Source: Phoronis australis (lineage: Eukaryota; Phoronida; Phoronidae). Taken from it: a DNA stretch of 64,000 bases. The position numbers and the translations under genes were made by a program. The DNA lies in contig NMRA01000217.1 of NCBI GenBank assembly GCA_002633005.1, positions 422,967 through 486,966 of the forward strand, in the 5' to 3' direction. Below, piece after piece: positions 13,901 through 24,395 of this stretch (position 1 is its first letter; the number at the start of each line of letters is the position of its first letter). Under the pieces are notes generated by a model. The model was not told where the DNA came from, made no database searches, and saw nothing but the letters and a program-made list of their open reading frames with translations.

Positions 13901-16900
13901 AAATGCCACAATTAAGTACAAAAATCACTTTCATTCATCGTTTTCTTTATTGAAAAAGTGAGCATTCGATTTTCATTATTTGAGTTCCTGCCACTTCTTA
14001 CCTCCCCTCACAGAGAAGCCAAGATTTTCATTCTGTTTCCTACTGAGGCGGATCACATGTAATTTACCGGTGGGCATTCTGGGAGCCTGCCTGTCATACT
14101 GCAGCTGCTGATTGGGTGGTATGAGTGATCTGGAAAATAAACTCTGATGTCAGTGGCCAATGAAAGTGACTTGGAAGATACACACGACTGTCATTGCGTG
14201 AAGTTGGACACATGCAAAGCATATTTGGCAGTGATTTGCCGACAGTGGTGACCAAGAAAAAGCTTTCACAGGGGGCGTCCCAAAGCCAATGCACAGCCCT
14301 GCTACACACCACGGCCCAATTCAGTGATTGGCATTTAAGACAGCAACACTTTCCCTAGTGGCAAAACACCAGTATTGTGAGCAGTTATAAGTCAAGTGTC
14401 ACTTTTGCTGGAACTTTACCTCAGAGTTCCAGGCACTTAAGCTAACACTCTGGAAGCCCGACTGCTCACTTCAAAGAACACTCATGCACAGGGAAAAGAG
14501 GTCATTGTTTATCATTGCATTAACCACTTCACAGCAGTAAGTGAACAAGCTTTTATAAAACATCGTCTATTTTCGCTTTCAAAGTAATTCACGTGGTGAG
14601 AAAACAAACTACGTGCTGCTAAAAACGTCTCTTATACATATAGCATATCTGTCTGGCTAAAACGCCTGAAAAAGACTGACGGCATTTCTCGCCACTCACG
14701 AGAACATTGTATAACTTGAGGGTCAATCACGTAATACGACCAGTTTTAAAACTACAGCCATTTCATAAATAGACACATAGATGACACAAAATGTTTTTTT
14801 AGGAAGTTTCTCTTTCACAAGCAATGATATCAATGTAGTATGTATTCCATTCCTGTACCAGCCAAGGGAACTTCATTGTTGTCACTAAGTATAATACAGT
14901 ATTCAGTAAATCTAATCAGGCCTGAAGATAAGAATTTAGCAGTTTATCACGTTGATAACAACAAATCCCACACTGGCATTAATTTAAATGATTTTGGATC
15001 ACCAAAGCAAAGCAAAGCAAGTCTTCATGTCCCTGCTCAGGGTTTTTCAAAACCTGTCTTAAGCTGTCACTGTGACCTGTTTGGCAGCACTTGCAACACA
15101 TTTGAATGGCCAGTGACATGAGTGTTAAACTGGCAAGCCTGGAAATTGAACAGTGGGCGCTTACCTGTGCATGGGTGGTTAACCGCTGAGCCACAGACTG
15201 ACCATAGTCACTAATGACCTTTGAAATTGAAGTACAGAGACCCAAAGTTCAAATTACTTCCCATAACTGTAAGGACAGTTGCCGAAACAAAAGTTAAATC
15301 GGCACGCTCTACATGACAAGTATGGGAGTAGGTAAGTACGCAATTTGAAAATTGTCAAAAGTAGGTGGTGGGCACTTATGGCACATTTTTGCCGTTCGCG
15401 CACTTTTGACCTGTTTGGATTTTCAGTTGTGGAGAACACTTAGACCCAAATCAACAAACCTCAGCTCCTCAAAGAACAGCAGATCATCGGGGTGATGTAT
15501 GAGGCCTTTGGCACAAGCAAGCAGCAGGGACAGGTCCAGAGAACTGAAAGGAATAGTTGAGAACATTTAACACCAGAATGCCATTCCAACAGGCAAATAT
15601 GGATAGCCTAGTAATCCAAATTTCACCTACCTGGCTATTTCTGGGCTGGAAATACACTTCATATATAAGGCAATACATTTCAGCCAAATCAGTGAAATAC
15701 AGCAAACAGCAATATATAATCCGTTGACAGCGTCAATAATTCGCAAGAAATTCACATAACACTTCACAGATTTCAGATAGATTCAGTGGTAGAAGTACGT
15801 TGCTCACCAGCAAATTATCGAGATAAGGAGAACTGACAAACTTATAATGTTGGCGCATAAATTTAAAATGACTGGAAGCTTAAGGAAATCGGTAAAATAA
15901 AACTTGCAAGTGATTGATAACAAAGCAAAGAATAAAAGGATGCATCTGTCACTTAATAGCAATTCAACTTGGATGCCCCACAACACGCTTTCGTCAAGAG
16001 GACGTCCAGGGTGTCCAGATGGACACAATAACTCAAATTTAGACACCATAGCCAGGTCACCCTGTTCAGCAAGTAAACTAATAAGCCTCATTTCACTTGC
16101 CTGCAGCAGCTCTGCAATCTCATTGCCTCACAAGAATACGAAAAGCTGATTTAGAGATGACGTAAAATATGGAAAACTTTGAATTATCATTAGGCAACTC
16201 TTATGCTGACAAGATTTGCATGCAAGTGCACGAGAAAGCGTGCACTGTTTACCCCAGAGAATCCAGTGAATTCCTTGGCACATCAAGGGCTGGGTGTCGC
16301 TGTCACAGACTGAAGTGAGCTAGTTGCTATTCATGGGATGGGATTGGCTGAATGTGCATTGGATGAGATAGTTGTGTACCAATGCGCCTCTTTAGCATAC
16401 AAGTTTCAAAGTCAGAAAACGAGGAATTAAAGGCAAACAGCCAACATGACTGTTTTTAAAATTGAAAAGTTTATCTTAGCCGTTTTTGAATTTCTAAAAT
16501 TGATGGCATTGTAAGAGAAGTTAACACATGGGTTTTCTTTAGCAGCGCAGCTAAGCCACCTGCATCAATTTTTGAATCGATTAGGATGGGCTAGTCAAAG
16601 TCTGGCTTAAGCTTGGTTAGGCTTCGGGGTAAGAAGACCTCAAATGTCAGTGTAGCAGTTACCTCATGTTGCAGAACCATGTCAATAGTTTAGTTTAACA
16701 TACCACACTGTAACAGTAACTTGACTCGAGGTCATTAAAACGGGGTCATGCATCATTGGTCAGGGATGCCCTGAGAAATTGGAAAACCCATTTGGATGGT
16801 TTATTTTTGAAATCATGGATAAGCGCCTGCCCTAGTCACAAATTTCTTGACTTTATAAGTGTTTTGTCGTCAGCCAATCAGAACACTTCATAACCCATGC

Positions 16901-17703
16901 TTACCTCTGATAGTCTTTCAGTGCTTGAAAGAATTTGTCTCGGTCCTTTTCACTAGGAATCAGTTCACTAACCTGCAATATATAGCTATTATTTTGAAAT
17001 GTAGGACTCATAGGTACATTTTTCATCATTTTGTAAATGTTTCAGGTGCGTATTTTGTTGTCTGCCAAGGTATTGCATTATCCAGTCAAGATCTTGATGT
17101 CTCAGCAGCAGACCCCTGCCCATTTTTGGAAAGAACCCCACCCCGGACTAAACTAGTCATGGAACCGCGCTCCAGCGAATCTAGGGTAGTGACATCACGC
17201 GGAAGTTATGTCACATCCCGGGAGTTTTAGAATGCCTGTATAGCAGCAGTTCAGAGTTAGTGAGTTGCCACCCTGATGTACTGAGGGTTCAAGTGTTCAC
17301 TGTGTCAGGGACCAGTGTCAGGGACCAGTGTATATCCAGTTAGGTAAGCTGTCTTCTAATGGTATAATATATTAAAATAACGTGGTAAGGGCGGAACACA
17401 ACAGTCCCCGAATGTTTGGTGTGTCTCGCCCGTCTCTATGTTAATACCTGCGGCATACATGGCGATGTAATTGCCTATGAGTATGACATTTGTACTGTTG
17501 ACAGTAGAAAACCGACCGTCTCAGCACAGCGAGTTCAACGTTGACTGAGACTTAATCATAAGAAACAAGAGAGAAAGTCACAGGAAGAAGCAAATAAAAC
17601 AGACCTATTGAATATAAAGAAAGTAGATAGGTTTCGAACAGTTTGTGTCACACCATAAACCACTTACAACGTCGTGAAATTCGCGAGCAACTTCTTGCTC
17701 CAT
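1788..17703 (-). CDS. USH1C: Harmonin (USH1C) orthologue, 15 exons, 3' end off window
   Basis: Harmonin is a PDZ scaffold that links cadherins, myosin VII and ankyrin partners at the tips of stereocilia and microvilli. I joined 15 exons on the minus strand: 17703-17668, 16972-16905, 15543-15460, 14129-14002, 13112-12930, 11253-11229, 10425-10362, 9950-9865, 8633-8489, 8340-8284, 7469-7330, 7031-6979, 4541-4458, 2669-2548 and 1964-1788. Every junction is GT-AG, every phase matches, and the 1452-nt frame has no stop. Residues 1 to about 85 match the harmonin N-terminal domain (start MEQEVAREF, human MDRKVAREF). PDZ1 is about 88-169, PDZ2 about 210-295, and a charged coiled coil about 300-484. 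The third PDZ domain of the family is missing only because the window ends. Transcription start and promoter could not be placed. Family and frame are secure; exact ends of the coiled-coil exons are less so. Confidence 0.95.
2548..2669 (-). CDS. USH1C: USH1C exon 14, coiled coil
   Basis: Acceptor GTTTCCAG, donor GTAAGAAC; 122 nt, phase 1 in and phase 0 out. It reads [20 protein letters not shown], then [20 protein letters not shown] and E. This is a highly charged helix like the human EEKFKKQWEEDW stretch. Base composition here is clearly richer in GC than the flanking intron. Confidence 0.88.
2670..4457. other. USH1C intron 13
   Basis: Nearly 1.8 kb between exons 13 and 14. AT-rich, without coding or repeat structure that I recognise. 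Confidence 0.5.
4458..4541 (-). CDS. USH1C: USH1C exon 13, coiled coil
   Basis: Acceptor ATCACATAG, donor GTAACTT; 84 nt, phase 1 in and phase 1 out. It reads [20 protein letters not shown] and then QRVSTNL. Human MESNKILQEQQEMERQRR aligns with the middle. The first few residues depend on the acceptor chosen; it is the only one nearby that keeps the frame open. Confidence 0.75.
4542..6978. other. USH1C intron 12
   Basis: About 2.4 kb, AT-rich. No further coiled-coil exon was recognised here, though a short exon could be missed because exons 12 and 13 are already phase-compatible. Confidence 0.5.
6979..7031 (-). CDS. USH1C: USH1C exon 12, coiled coil
   Basis: Acceptor TTCTTTAG, donor GTAATA; 53 nt, phase 2 in and phase 1 out. 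It reads (E)[17 protein letters not shown], a charged helix. The family match is weak at this length. The call rests on phase, splice sites, position and composition. Confidence 0.78.
7330..7469 (-). CDS. USH1C: USH1C exon 11, start of coiled-coil region
   Basis: Acceptor ATGTAG, donor GTATGT; 140 nt, phase 0 in and phase 2 out. It starts [20 protein letters not shown] (human GRELFMTDRERLAEARQRE) and ends [16 protein letters not shown]. The Gly-Lys run, encoded by repeated GGAAAA, has no counterpart that I know in vertebrate harmonin and may be a flexible basic insert. Confidence 0.88.
8045..8188. repeat. 36-bp minisatellite, 4 copies, USH1C intron 10
   Basis: Four near-identical 36-bp units start at 8045, 8081, 8117 and 8153. 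Each contains agattggtagacagaatggc, and copies differ at only a few bases near the unit end (tgtg, ttcg, tgtg, tgcg). The array lies about 95 bp downstream of exon 10. Because 36 is divisible by three, it creates a spurious repetitive ORF on the minus strand. Confidence 0.95.
8284..8340 (-). CDS. USH1C: USH1C exon 10, end of PDZ2
   Basis: Acceptor ATCTTCCAG, donor GTATGT; 57 nt, phase 0 at both ends. It reads [19 protein letters not shown], aligned with human AVNVLKSSRSLTISIVAAA. It supplies the second helix and last strand of PDZ2. Confidence 0.9.
8489..8633 (-). CDS. USH1C: USH1C exon 9, core of PDZ2
   Basis: Acceptor CTTGCAG, donor GTAGGC; 145 nt, phase 2 in and phase 0 out. It reads (S)[19 protein letters not shown], then [20 protein letters not shown] and RFFNVSHSE. 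Human PDZ2 has [20 protein letters not shown] and [13 protein letters not shown]. The exon ends at coding position 819, at the same Glu codon as the human junction. In human this stretch is, as I remember, two exons (c.675-759 and 760-819). Confidence 0.95.
8860..8920 (-). repeat. Possible tRNA-like fragment in USH1C intron 8
   Basis: The minus strand reads GGTGGTGCAGTGGTAAAG followed by GGCTTGAATCTC, which resemble pol III A and B boxes. The spacing between the boxes is too short for a tRNA, so this is at best a decayed SINE head. Confidence 0.25.
9865..9950 (-). CDS. USH1C: USH1C exon 8, start of PDZ2
   Basis: Acceptor ATTTTAG, donor GTAAGAAG; 86 nt, phase 0 in and phase 2 out. It reads [20 protein letters not shown] and then VIGGSLGC(S), matching human KKVFISLVGSRGLGCS. 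The cumulative coding position at its end is 674, the same as the human exon junction (c.674). The PDZ2 binding loop is SLGC. Confidence 0.93.
10362..10425 (-). CDS. USH1C: USH1C exon 7, PDZ1-PDZ2 linker
   Basis: Acceptor TTTATAG, donor GTAAGT; 64 nt, phase 2 in and phase 0 out. It reads [21 protein letters not shown], about one residue over human SPDEPLTWQYVDQFVSESG. The phase-0 end matches human c.579/580. Exons 6 and 7 together (89 nt) replace one human exon of 83 nt. Confidence 0.9.
11229..11253 (-). CDS. USH1C: USH1C exon 6, 25-nt microexon
   Basis: A 25-nt exon between acceptor ATTTCAG and donor GTAAGT. With the flanking split codons it reads S-I-G-M-I-P-E-K-Q. This fits human HIGLIPVKS directly after PDZ1. 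It is also the only way found to reconcile exon 5 (ends phase 1) with exon 7 (needs two bases supplied upstream). It is far too short for ordinary ORF calling. Confidence 0.88.
11254..12929. other. USH1C intron 5
   Basis: About 1.7 kb between exon 5 and the 25-nt microexon. It contains the MITE-like element at about 11716-12046 and is otherwise AT-rich. Confidence 0.5.
11716..12046. mobile_element. MITE-like element in USH1C intron 5
   Basis: The left part has ttggcgaactttttacttgc and further aaagtttgc motifs. The right part has caaaagtttggtagagtttg followed by ccagtg, which reversed gives a similar GGCAAACT...AAACTTTTG. These look like imperfect terminal inverted repeats around about 330 bp of non-coding sequence. 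Exact ends and target duplication were not resolved. Confidence 0.4.
12930..13112 (-). CDS. USH1C: USH1C exon 5, bulk of PDZ1
   Basis: Acceptor TGTTTCAG, donor GTAAGC; 183 nt, phase 1 in and phase 1 out. It carries most of PDZ1: [40 protein letters not shown] and [15 protein letters not shown]. The [10 protein letters not shown] block is identical to human. The exon end corresponds to the human c.496 junction (KVR plus one base), with the same phase. In human two exons cover this stretch. Confidence 0.96.
13113..14001. other. USH1C intron 4
   Basis: About 0.9 kb. Several scattered ctcgag/cgagttc motifs, but no clear repeat structure and no coding sequence. Confidence 0.5.
14002..14129 (-). 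CDS. USH1C: USH1C exon 4, linker and start of PDZ1
   Basis: Acceptor TTTTCCAG, donor GTAAGAAG; 128 nt, phase 2 in and phase 1 out. It reads (R)[18 protein letters not shown], then a short linker, then [20 protein letters not shown] with a split Gly. The human counterpart is PLIPLKHQVEYDQL and then VRLDRLHPEGLGLSVRGG. The carboxylate-binding loop of PDZ1 is NLGF here, against GLGL in human. Confidence 0.93.
15115..15205 (-). repeat. tRNA-like SINE head in USH1C intron 3
   Basis: Read on the minus strand, TGGCTCAGCGGTTAACC resembles a pol III A box and GTTCAATTTCCAGGC a B box, with about tRNA spacing between. The rest does not fold convincingly as a functional tRNA, so a tRNA-derived SINE fragment is more likely. 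It lies between exons 3 and 4. Confidence 0.45.
15460..15543 (-). CDS. USH1C: USH1C exon 3, N-terminal domain
   Basis: Acceptor CTTTCAG, donor GTTTGT; 84 nt, entering in phase 2 and leaving in phase 2. It includes [20 protein letters not shown] and ends FFEEL(R), aligned with human [20 protein letters not shown]...FDAIR. It completes most of the N-terminal helical domain. As I recall it, human exon 3 is 144 nt, so the human exon appears to be split here, or an intron was lost in vertebrates. Confidence 0.9.
15544..16904. other. USH1C intron 2
   Basis: About 1.4 kb without recognised structure. Confidence 0.5.
16905..16972 (-). CDS. USH1C: USH1C exon 2, N-terminal domain
   Basis: Acceptor TATTGCAG, donor GTAAGC. 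The 68-nt exon starts in phase 0 and ends in phase 2, as human exon 2 does (c.37-104). It reads [20 protein letters not shown] and then YQ, aligning with human [22 protein letters not shown]. It forms part of the helical harmonin homology domain, which in vertebrates contacts SANS and other partners. Confidence 0.92.
16973..17667. other. USH1C intron 1
   Basis: About 0.7 kb. An 11-bp direct repeat (cagggaccagtg) occurs twice in tandem near 17306-17332. Otherwise ordinary. Confidence 0.5.
17668..17703 (-). CDS. USH1C: USH1C exon 1 (coding part), start codon
   Basis: ATG at 17703-17701 opens [12 protein letters not shown], followed at once by the donor GTAAGTG (17667-17661). Human harmonin begins MDRKVAREFRHK and its first coding exon also ends after 36 nt (the known c.36+1 splice position). 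Length and phase 0 are therefore conserved, which fixes the start codon. The 5' UTR lies above 17703 but its extent is unknown. Confidence 0.93.
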
Positions 17704-20700
17704 GGCGAAGGACTCCACCTTGGTTCACTGGCGACATCTATTGAACCTGAAGTGATCGCGACATCTGCCGGTTATAAAGACCGACCCAGAACCGATGGCC
17801 GAGGAAACTCGGTCCCGCTGACGATAAGACTGAGTCCCGACCGCGGCTCCTTACGACTTGTCTATTTTTCCACTACTAATGGCCAGTTCACCCTAAAAGC
17901 CAAAATTATATCTTCATCTCATCCCATCCCACCAACCTTTATTTTGAAAAAATATACCGGGCTCAGTCTTGAAAATCGGCACATTAACTGAGAAGCCACG
18001 ATTCTCTAGCGTGGAACTTGCTTGGGGAACGATTTTTTTCATGTCCATCAGCGTGGTTTACTAACTCTGCCCTCTGTGAAAGGGTTGGTCAAAGTTGAAG
18101 CTATATGTTTACACTCTCGAGTGCGACGGTTGGGTCGGAGCTAGTCGGCCATGGAGAAAATGAAATACTTCACAACTTGAAACCGCGATGACCGTGACCG
18201 TGACGGATGCAGTCTCAACTAGAACGAGCAACTAATTGAAACGCTTTGATCATTTCTGAGCTTCCCATTTCCTGTCAACCCGCTATGAATAGTGACCACG
18301 ACCACTCACATGCCAGTGCACTACCGTTATAAAGTTAGTCTCTTGCTAGTCTCAGTTGTATAAGCCAGTGCTGGTCTACTGAGATAGTTCGTTCCTCAAG
18401 ACCATTCTCTCCACGACAACGGTACCACACTTAACTTAAGTGACATTACAGGCGAGAAAAGTGATTTTCGGATATCAGGCCAAACGCGGATTTGAACTTG
18501 CACACCTTGCAATTCCGGCCAGTTAATGGAACCCTATACTGGCGGAGTTTTTAAGCATAACTGGAAAAGACATAGACCCTCAGCTCATAAACAACGTCGA
18601 TAATTAGAGTTTTGTAATTAAACTTCTAAAACTCAACGGGTTTTGTTGATTTTCCGTAGCTCTGACCAAAGCTAATAAGTTAAAATAATGTATGCCATCC
18701 GACACTAATCCCAACATGCATTTTCGGCAGTCAAACCCATAACGCTTTTGTCATTTTTTTGTCAAAATCAAATTTTGTGACTTGGATTGTGCGTGTGAGT
18801 AAAAAATGGCTGTTTATGATAGTCATGGGTAGCTTGCCAACCGATAGGCCTAATTATCATCAGGAGCTGGCGATAACATTTGAGTGAAAATAATATTGAA
18901 AACCATGTGACCAACAAGTTTAGAATTATCGCACTTACCAAAAACTTTGCCCATTTTGATGTTCGTTGATTCTGCTTTACAGTTGCAATTAAGTTTTAAT
19001 TCAAACCTATTATCAGTACATTTTTGGCCACATGTTGTTCTTACGGCCGAGAGGTCACCACGTTTTTGATTGGGTGAGTTACTAAAATACATATTTAGAA
19101 CAAAAACGTGACAGGTAGATGATTGCAGATTTGACCGTGTACACTCAAACTTTCGCAAGTAATTGTTTCTATAAATGTCTATCTGCTATACTTTAATTTA
19201 TTTAATTTAAAAGTAAATCGGTTGAACATTCTCATTACATGGTTATTAGGATGTTTTAAGTGATGACGTATCTGTTACTATACCACCATGACGAGATTTG
19301 GACCACCAAATATGAATAGAAATGCATGACCATATTAACATTTTCTAAAAAATGAAGGTCTTATGTTTTTTCAGATTTACCTACCTACGGAGCCAATTTA
19401 GCATTTGAATTTTTATAAAAAGTTGTGTGTAGAATTGGTTGAATACACGACATTTGTCGTTATTAACAATCTTTATTACGTCCCGTTCGTGTCTTTGGAA
19501 CCATTTTCGACGCTCAACAGAACATTGATAAAGCAACTGACCAAGAGACATGATTAAAAGACGCACGACATTTCCGATATGTCTAAAATACTAGTTTCAT
19601 TCTCAAGTGGAAGTAAAATGACGCAGTTAAACATGTACGAACACAGAGCAAANAAATATTACTCGCTGAAAAGAAAACTCTCCAAGCCTATTGCTTTGTC
19701 ATCATTTTTTTGTTTGATTCTATTTGTTCGCAAGCTACATGTCGCAGGCCATGATCGGCGGGTGACGTGTCTGTCGGGTACCAACGTCTATAGAATCCTC
19801 GTGAATATCAGGATTTTGGTGTGGTTCTTACTGTATTTCGAGTTAAAAGAAGAATGTGTGTTGAACAAAAATTTAATGGTAAATCGATTTACTGTATTTG
19901 CGCAGGCTTTTCATTACTCGGCACTACTAGAGCTGCTAGTAAGTGCTAGTTTTCTAGACTGTGCGCTAGGACATCAGCGAAACGAATACAGCCGGGAGCG
20001 ACTTTCCAATCTAGACGAAATATAGAAATAGAAGACAATGTCTCTTGTGTTACGTTTTAATGAATTAGACACATTTTGTATCGTTACAAGTCTGTGTTTT
20101 TAACAACAACGTGTGATTCGCGGTAGTTTTGGGAAATATAATAGTAGGTTTTTATGGTAGCATTCATGGTTATTTCAACCGATTTTTAATTTAATTCTAT
20201 TGTTGGAAAATGTGGTGTTGTTTAAGCCCAATATTTGTCTGGTCCATGTGCCAATGAAGTGTTTGTTTCACTGTTTTAGAAAATTTCCATGAGCCTGTAT
20301 CATTAGAATTAACCCGGGGAATACCCTGCACATGGATACTGAACACGATCTATACCGTCAATAGTTATTGAACTGAATTTATTAATCCGACATGAATTGC
20401 AAGTTATCGCACCTGTTCTAGTTGGTTGATACTAAAGCGAGCCATTAGTCCGAGTTGTTATTTTTATGTTCAGCTTGTGCTGAAAATTGACTTAATTATT
20501 TCAGTCTACGAACGTCCACGTGGGGTATGCGTGCTATAAACTATCTGAGTGTTTTTTGTTTTATTTAGATTAAAAGCGATTGTGTTTAGAACCATGCGTT
20601 AGTCAGGTGAGTGTTCCCAGATTAGTTTACAAGACTATTCCAACGCCGCAATAAGAGGTTCTGTTTGCAAATTGCGAGCTAAAGTGAACAGTTTGGACTT

Positions 20701-22297
20701 AAACTTTCAAATACAATTAATTTGCATCAACAGCAATTGATCAATGCTCATGTGGTCATGCATGTACAAGTAAATAATTACATATTTAATCTAGCAACGG
20801 TTGTCAGAAAACCTCAGTCAAAATATTACTGAAAACTGGATGTATTCACTGCTCTACAAGCTCTTGCTCCTGTTTTGCGAGACAAAGACAACATATAAAT
20901 GTATTTCTCTTCATAAATTCTTATTTTGATATTACTCTCAAGTACACGTTAGCAGCAATAGCAACATATCAATAGAAAATGCATGAATACATCGCACAAG
21001 TTATCGGGAATCGAAAATATTGAAATACTTCCTTCGTGTTTTGCCGTTGCACTAAAATTAAAATAAAATAGTTCATGTTTGAAGTAATCACCACTGCAAA
21101 ACAAAACGCAAACAATTGATCTTTGCAAATTTTTAAATTGAAGTACAAGTTGACACACACCTCGATAATTTCTCTTTCAAATCTGTCCCTTGGCTTCGAG
21201 CACAAGTTTCGAGATAAAGACGCTTCTATCTTACAAAACCGTAGTAACTCAGCAAGAAATGAAAACACAAATGCTGTCGGGAAGTAGCGCCTCATGAAAC
21301 TGGGCCAAAGAGAAACGCTAAAACTCATTTCGTGTTCCTTGCCAACTCCAAATTGCAGGCATGAAGCGACACCCTAACCCTGGTTAATAAGGCTGGCGGC
21401 TATGCTCCGTCTCCGTCTACGGACTACCACTCCTCACTACATTGACAGAGCCCTCGATGCCTTGATCTTGCTTCCGAATATCGGACACATTCCGCCTTGA
21501 AAAATATTTTGACGCGATATTCCCCTCACCAGGCCCATAAGTTCCCTCAAGGATCTGTTAACTTCTGCTCGTGGCATTACCAATGAATTTGGGGAGGGGG
21601 ATTGTCCTCTCAACCAAATAAGTTCTCGGGTGAGCCAGGGCTCTGTTTGCATTCGACAACCACCAGTCATCGGTTTTTGGCGTCGAGCACGGTAATTCAT
21701 CTGAAGCAGTCGTTAGACTAGCTCTGGCATGTTCGCTGTGTTTTTATGAATTTCGGATAGTCTTAGTTGGAGAGAGATGTTTCAAACTGAACTTGTTTAC
21801 CAAGAAAATCTCACTGTGGTAACTAAACCAGAAAACCAAAGTAATAAACTGACCTTCAGATGAACTGTGTTTACTTCAATTCAAGCATGTCTAAACAAGA
21901 AATAAATTACTTCCTCAATGGATTACCAGGCGAAATAAATCAATGTTTATGACTTCTCCAAAGTACGATTGGGCTCGTATAGTACATGTATGTGTAGGTG
22001 GAATTGATTTTACCGCAATGAGGAAGCTGGTTGTGTAGCGATACATCTAATTCTTGTCATAGCTCCTGCCCGCCAGCCTAAAACAAGTGTAGAACACATG
22101 AAAACAACGATACACACTGTGAAACAACCAAATAGGCCTAAGTACTGTTATTTAGAAACTAGGGTTCGCAGTTATTCTTGAGTCGTAATGAAATCAAACT
22201 TCTACTGAAGTCAACGTAATCAATTTTATGGCTCAGAGGAAATGGCGTCAAATTTGTTGAACTGGTTTCGAAGATCACAATTTTGCATCAGTCTAGT
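17704..22297. other. Upstream flank of USH1C, no gene recognised
   Basis: This must contain the harmonin 5' UTR and promoter, since the first coding exon starts at 17703, but no TATA box or other decisive element was seen. ORFs of 148 codons (19579-20025, plus; contains an N) and 119 codons (20969-21328, minus) have no recognisable motif and are not called as genes. Confidence 0.4.
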
Positions 22298-22653
22298 GTA
22301 CATTGGCGTGTGTTTCACAACAAAAGAAAAGCAAACAATTAACACACAGTCTTATGGTTGGTTTACATATCACTTCTAAAAATAAAACCTTTTTCTTGCA
22401 TTTTTATGATCCGTGCTCCAAACTTTTAAGTTTTGAAAAACATATTTCATCGTCATAATGTTTTACTTCATTTTTATTTCATTTGCTGTAAATATTAAAC
22501 TTGCAGTTATCATATCATTTCCGGTTATTATTGCAACATCGGTAATTATACTATTGCATTTGCTATTAATATTACATTTGGGAGTATTTCCTACGCGGTT
22601 ATTATTGTATTTGAGATCACAATTACAGACGAGATTATTATTTCCTTTACAAA

Positions 22654-23018
22654 ATTATTATATTTGCCGTTATTTTTATATTTGTCGTTATTATCATATT
22701 TGCCGTTATTATTATATTTTTCGTTATTATTATATTTGCCGTTATTATCATATTTGCCGTTATTATTATATTTTTCGTTATTATTATATTTTTCGTTATT
22801 ATTATATTTGTCGTTATTGTTATATTTGTCGTTATTATCATATTTGCCGTTATTATTATATTTGCCGTTATTATTATATTTGCCGTTATTAACATATTTG
22901 TCGTTATTATTATATTTGTCGTTATTGTTATATTTGTCGTTATTATTATATTTGCCGTTATTATTATATTTGCCGTTATTATTATATTTGCCGTTATTGT
23001 TATATTTGCGGTTATTAA
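22654..23018. repeat. 18-bp minisatellite, about 20 copies
   Basis: Tandem repeat of attattatatttgccgtt with substitutions mainly at the gcc position (gtc, ttc, gcg) and at one T/C. Degenerate copies extend on both sides, about 22466-23160. Since 18 is a multiple of three, every frame of both strands stays open over long stretches, giving six-residue protein-like repeats such as NNNGKY that are artefacts. Confidence 0.95.
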
Positions 23019-23394
23019 CGCTATTACACTCCTTGGTGCAGCTATGATTATTTTTGCCGTTATTAGTGCTTTTGCGATTGTTATTAAATTTGTGAATACT
23101 ATTACATTTGAGGTTATTTTTGATATTTGTGATTGCTATTACAAATGAAGTTACTATTACATTAGTTGTACCAGGCATTTTTACTTGTTAATGTGTTTAT
23201 GGTATTGCTACAAAATGTCAGTCTTTCAATATACTCCGAATGAATGAATAGTATACAAAACTTATTTTTCTTAATTATATTGTATGGGTCTTCAATGAAG
23301 CGATTTTTGCCTTTGTATATCCAGTTGTTTTATAACAAGTATCAAAATACGGATTATCCCCGCTATATCTCCCTCTCTCTACTACTATTGCAGT

Positions 23395-23610
23395 TTGGGT
23401 TATTATTTTGATTATTATATTTGCGGTTATTATTACTTTTGCAGTTATTGTTACATTTGCTGTTATTAGTACATTTGCGGTTATCAATACATCGATGGCT
23501 ATTATTACATTAGTGGTTATTATTACAGACGGTGATATTACTACATTTGTGATTATAATTACAGTTGCGCTCATTATCAACGTTGTGGTTATTATTTCAT
23601 AAGCGGTTAT
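23395..23610. repeat. Degenerate 18-bp repeats, second block
   Basis: Decayed copies of the same unit, as ttattattacttttgcagtt and similar, in the right part of duplicated unit A. Preceded by a CT-rich stretch at about 23365-23390. Confidence 0.8.
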
Positions 23611-24344
23611 TAGGCCTATAACACTTGTATCACGGATAGTCTATACCCCCTGGCTGAGCTATGTCGGTCCACATCGACGCCGAAATTGTTATGACAACTT
23701 CCGATATAGTAAACCTAACTATACATTGGTGTGTGTTTCACAACACATGGAAATGAAACAATTAGCATACAGTCTTACGGTGGGTTAACAAATCACTTCT
23801 AAAAACGAAAATTATAACACGAGCAAGCAGAATGAATACTATTACTACAAATGCTTTAAAAAATAAAACCTGTTTCCTGCATTTTTACGTACCATGCTGT
23901 AAACGTAAACCATCTTTCTTCATCATGCTTTAGTTCATTTTAATTTCATTTGCGGTAAATATTAAACTTGTAGTTATCATAACATTTGCGGTCATTATTG
24001 AAATTTCGGTTATTATGCTATTGCATTTGCGATTAATGTTACATTTGCGAGTATTTCCTACGCGGTTATTAGTGTATCTGAGGCTATTACATCATTTCCA
24101 GTTACAAAACAGTTGTAATTATTATATCTTTTACAATATTATTATATGTGCCATTATCATCATATTTGCGGTTATTGTTAAATTTGTGAATACTATTACA
24201 TTTGAGGTTATATTTGATATTGATGTCTCTTATTGCAATTGCGATTGCTATTACAGTTGAAGGTATTATTGCATTAGCGGTGCCGGCTTTGTATATCCAA
24301 TTATATTATAATGATTTTTGCAAAAGTTTTTAAACGGATTACAC

Positions 24345-24395
24345 AACCCTCTCTCTCTCCCTCTCTTTCGCCCTCTTTCTTTCTCTCTCTCTCTG
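24345..24395. repeat. CT-rich simple repeat
   Basis: Runs of ctctctct and ctttctttct between the two minisatellite blocks of unit B, matching a shorter CT run at the same place in unit A. Confidence 0.8.

Larger units (their letters stand above)
22298..23720. repeat. Duplicated unit A containing the 18-bp array
   Basis: First copy of a head-to-tail duplication. Its left end (cattggcgtgtgtttcacaa at 22301) recurs at 23724. Its right end (acgccgaaattgttatgaca near 23678) recurs near 24942. The copy offset is about 1.42 kb at the left and about 1.26 kb at the right, the difference being array length. Confidence 0.85.

Noticed and set aside
17674-17991. 105-codon plus-strand ORF
   Set aside because: Antisense to harmonin exon 1 and its upstream region; no domain.
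19579-20025. 148-codon plus-strand ORF upstream of USH1C
   Set aside because: No family motif, no convincing codon bias and one ambiguous base. Length is within chance for this much AT-rich sequence.
20969-21328. 119-codon minus-strand ORF considered as an upstream first exon of USH1C
   Set aside because: Its sequence does not match the harmonin N-terminus, whereas the ATG at 17703 matches in sequence, length and splice phase.
22591-23178. Long ORFs on both strands over the 18-bp array (NNNGKY-type and YYICRY-type repeats)
   Set aside because: The repeat period is a multiple of three, so all frames stay open. Composition is pure repeat and there is no sign of a gene around it.
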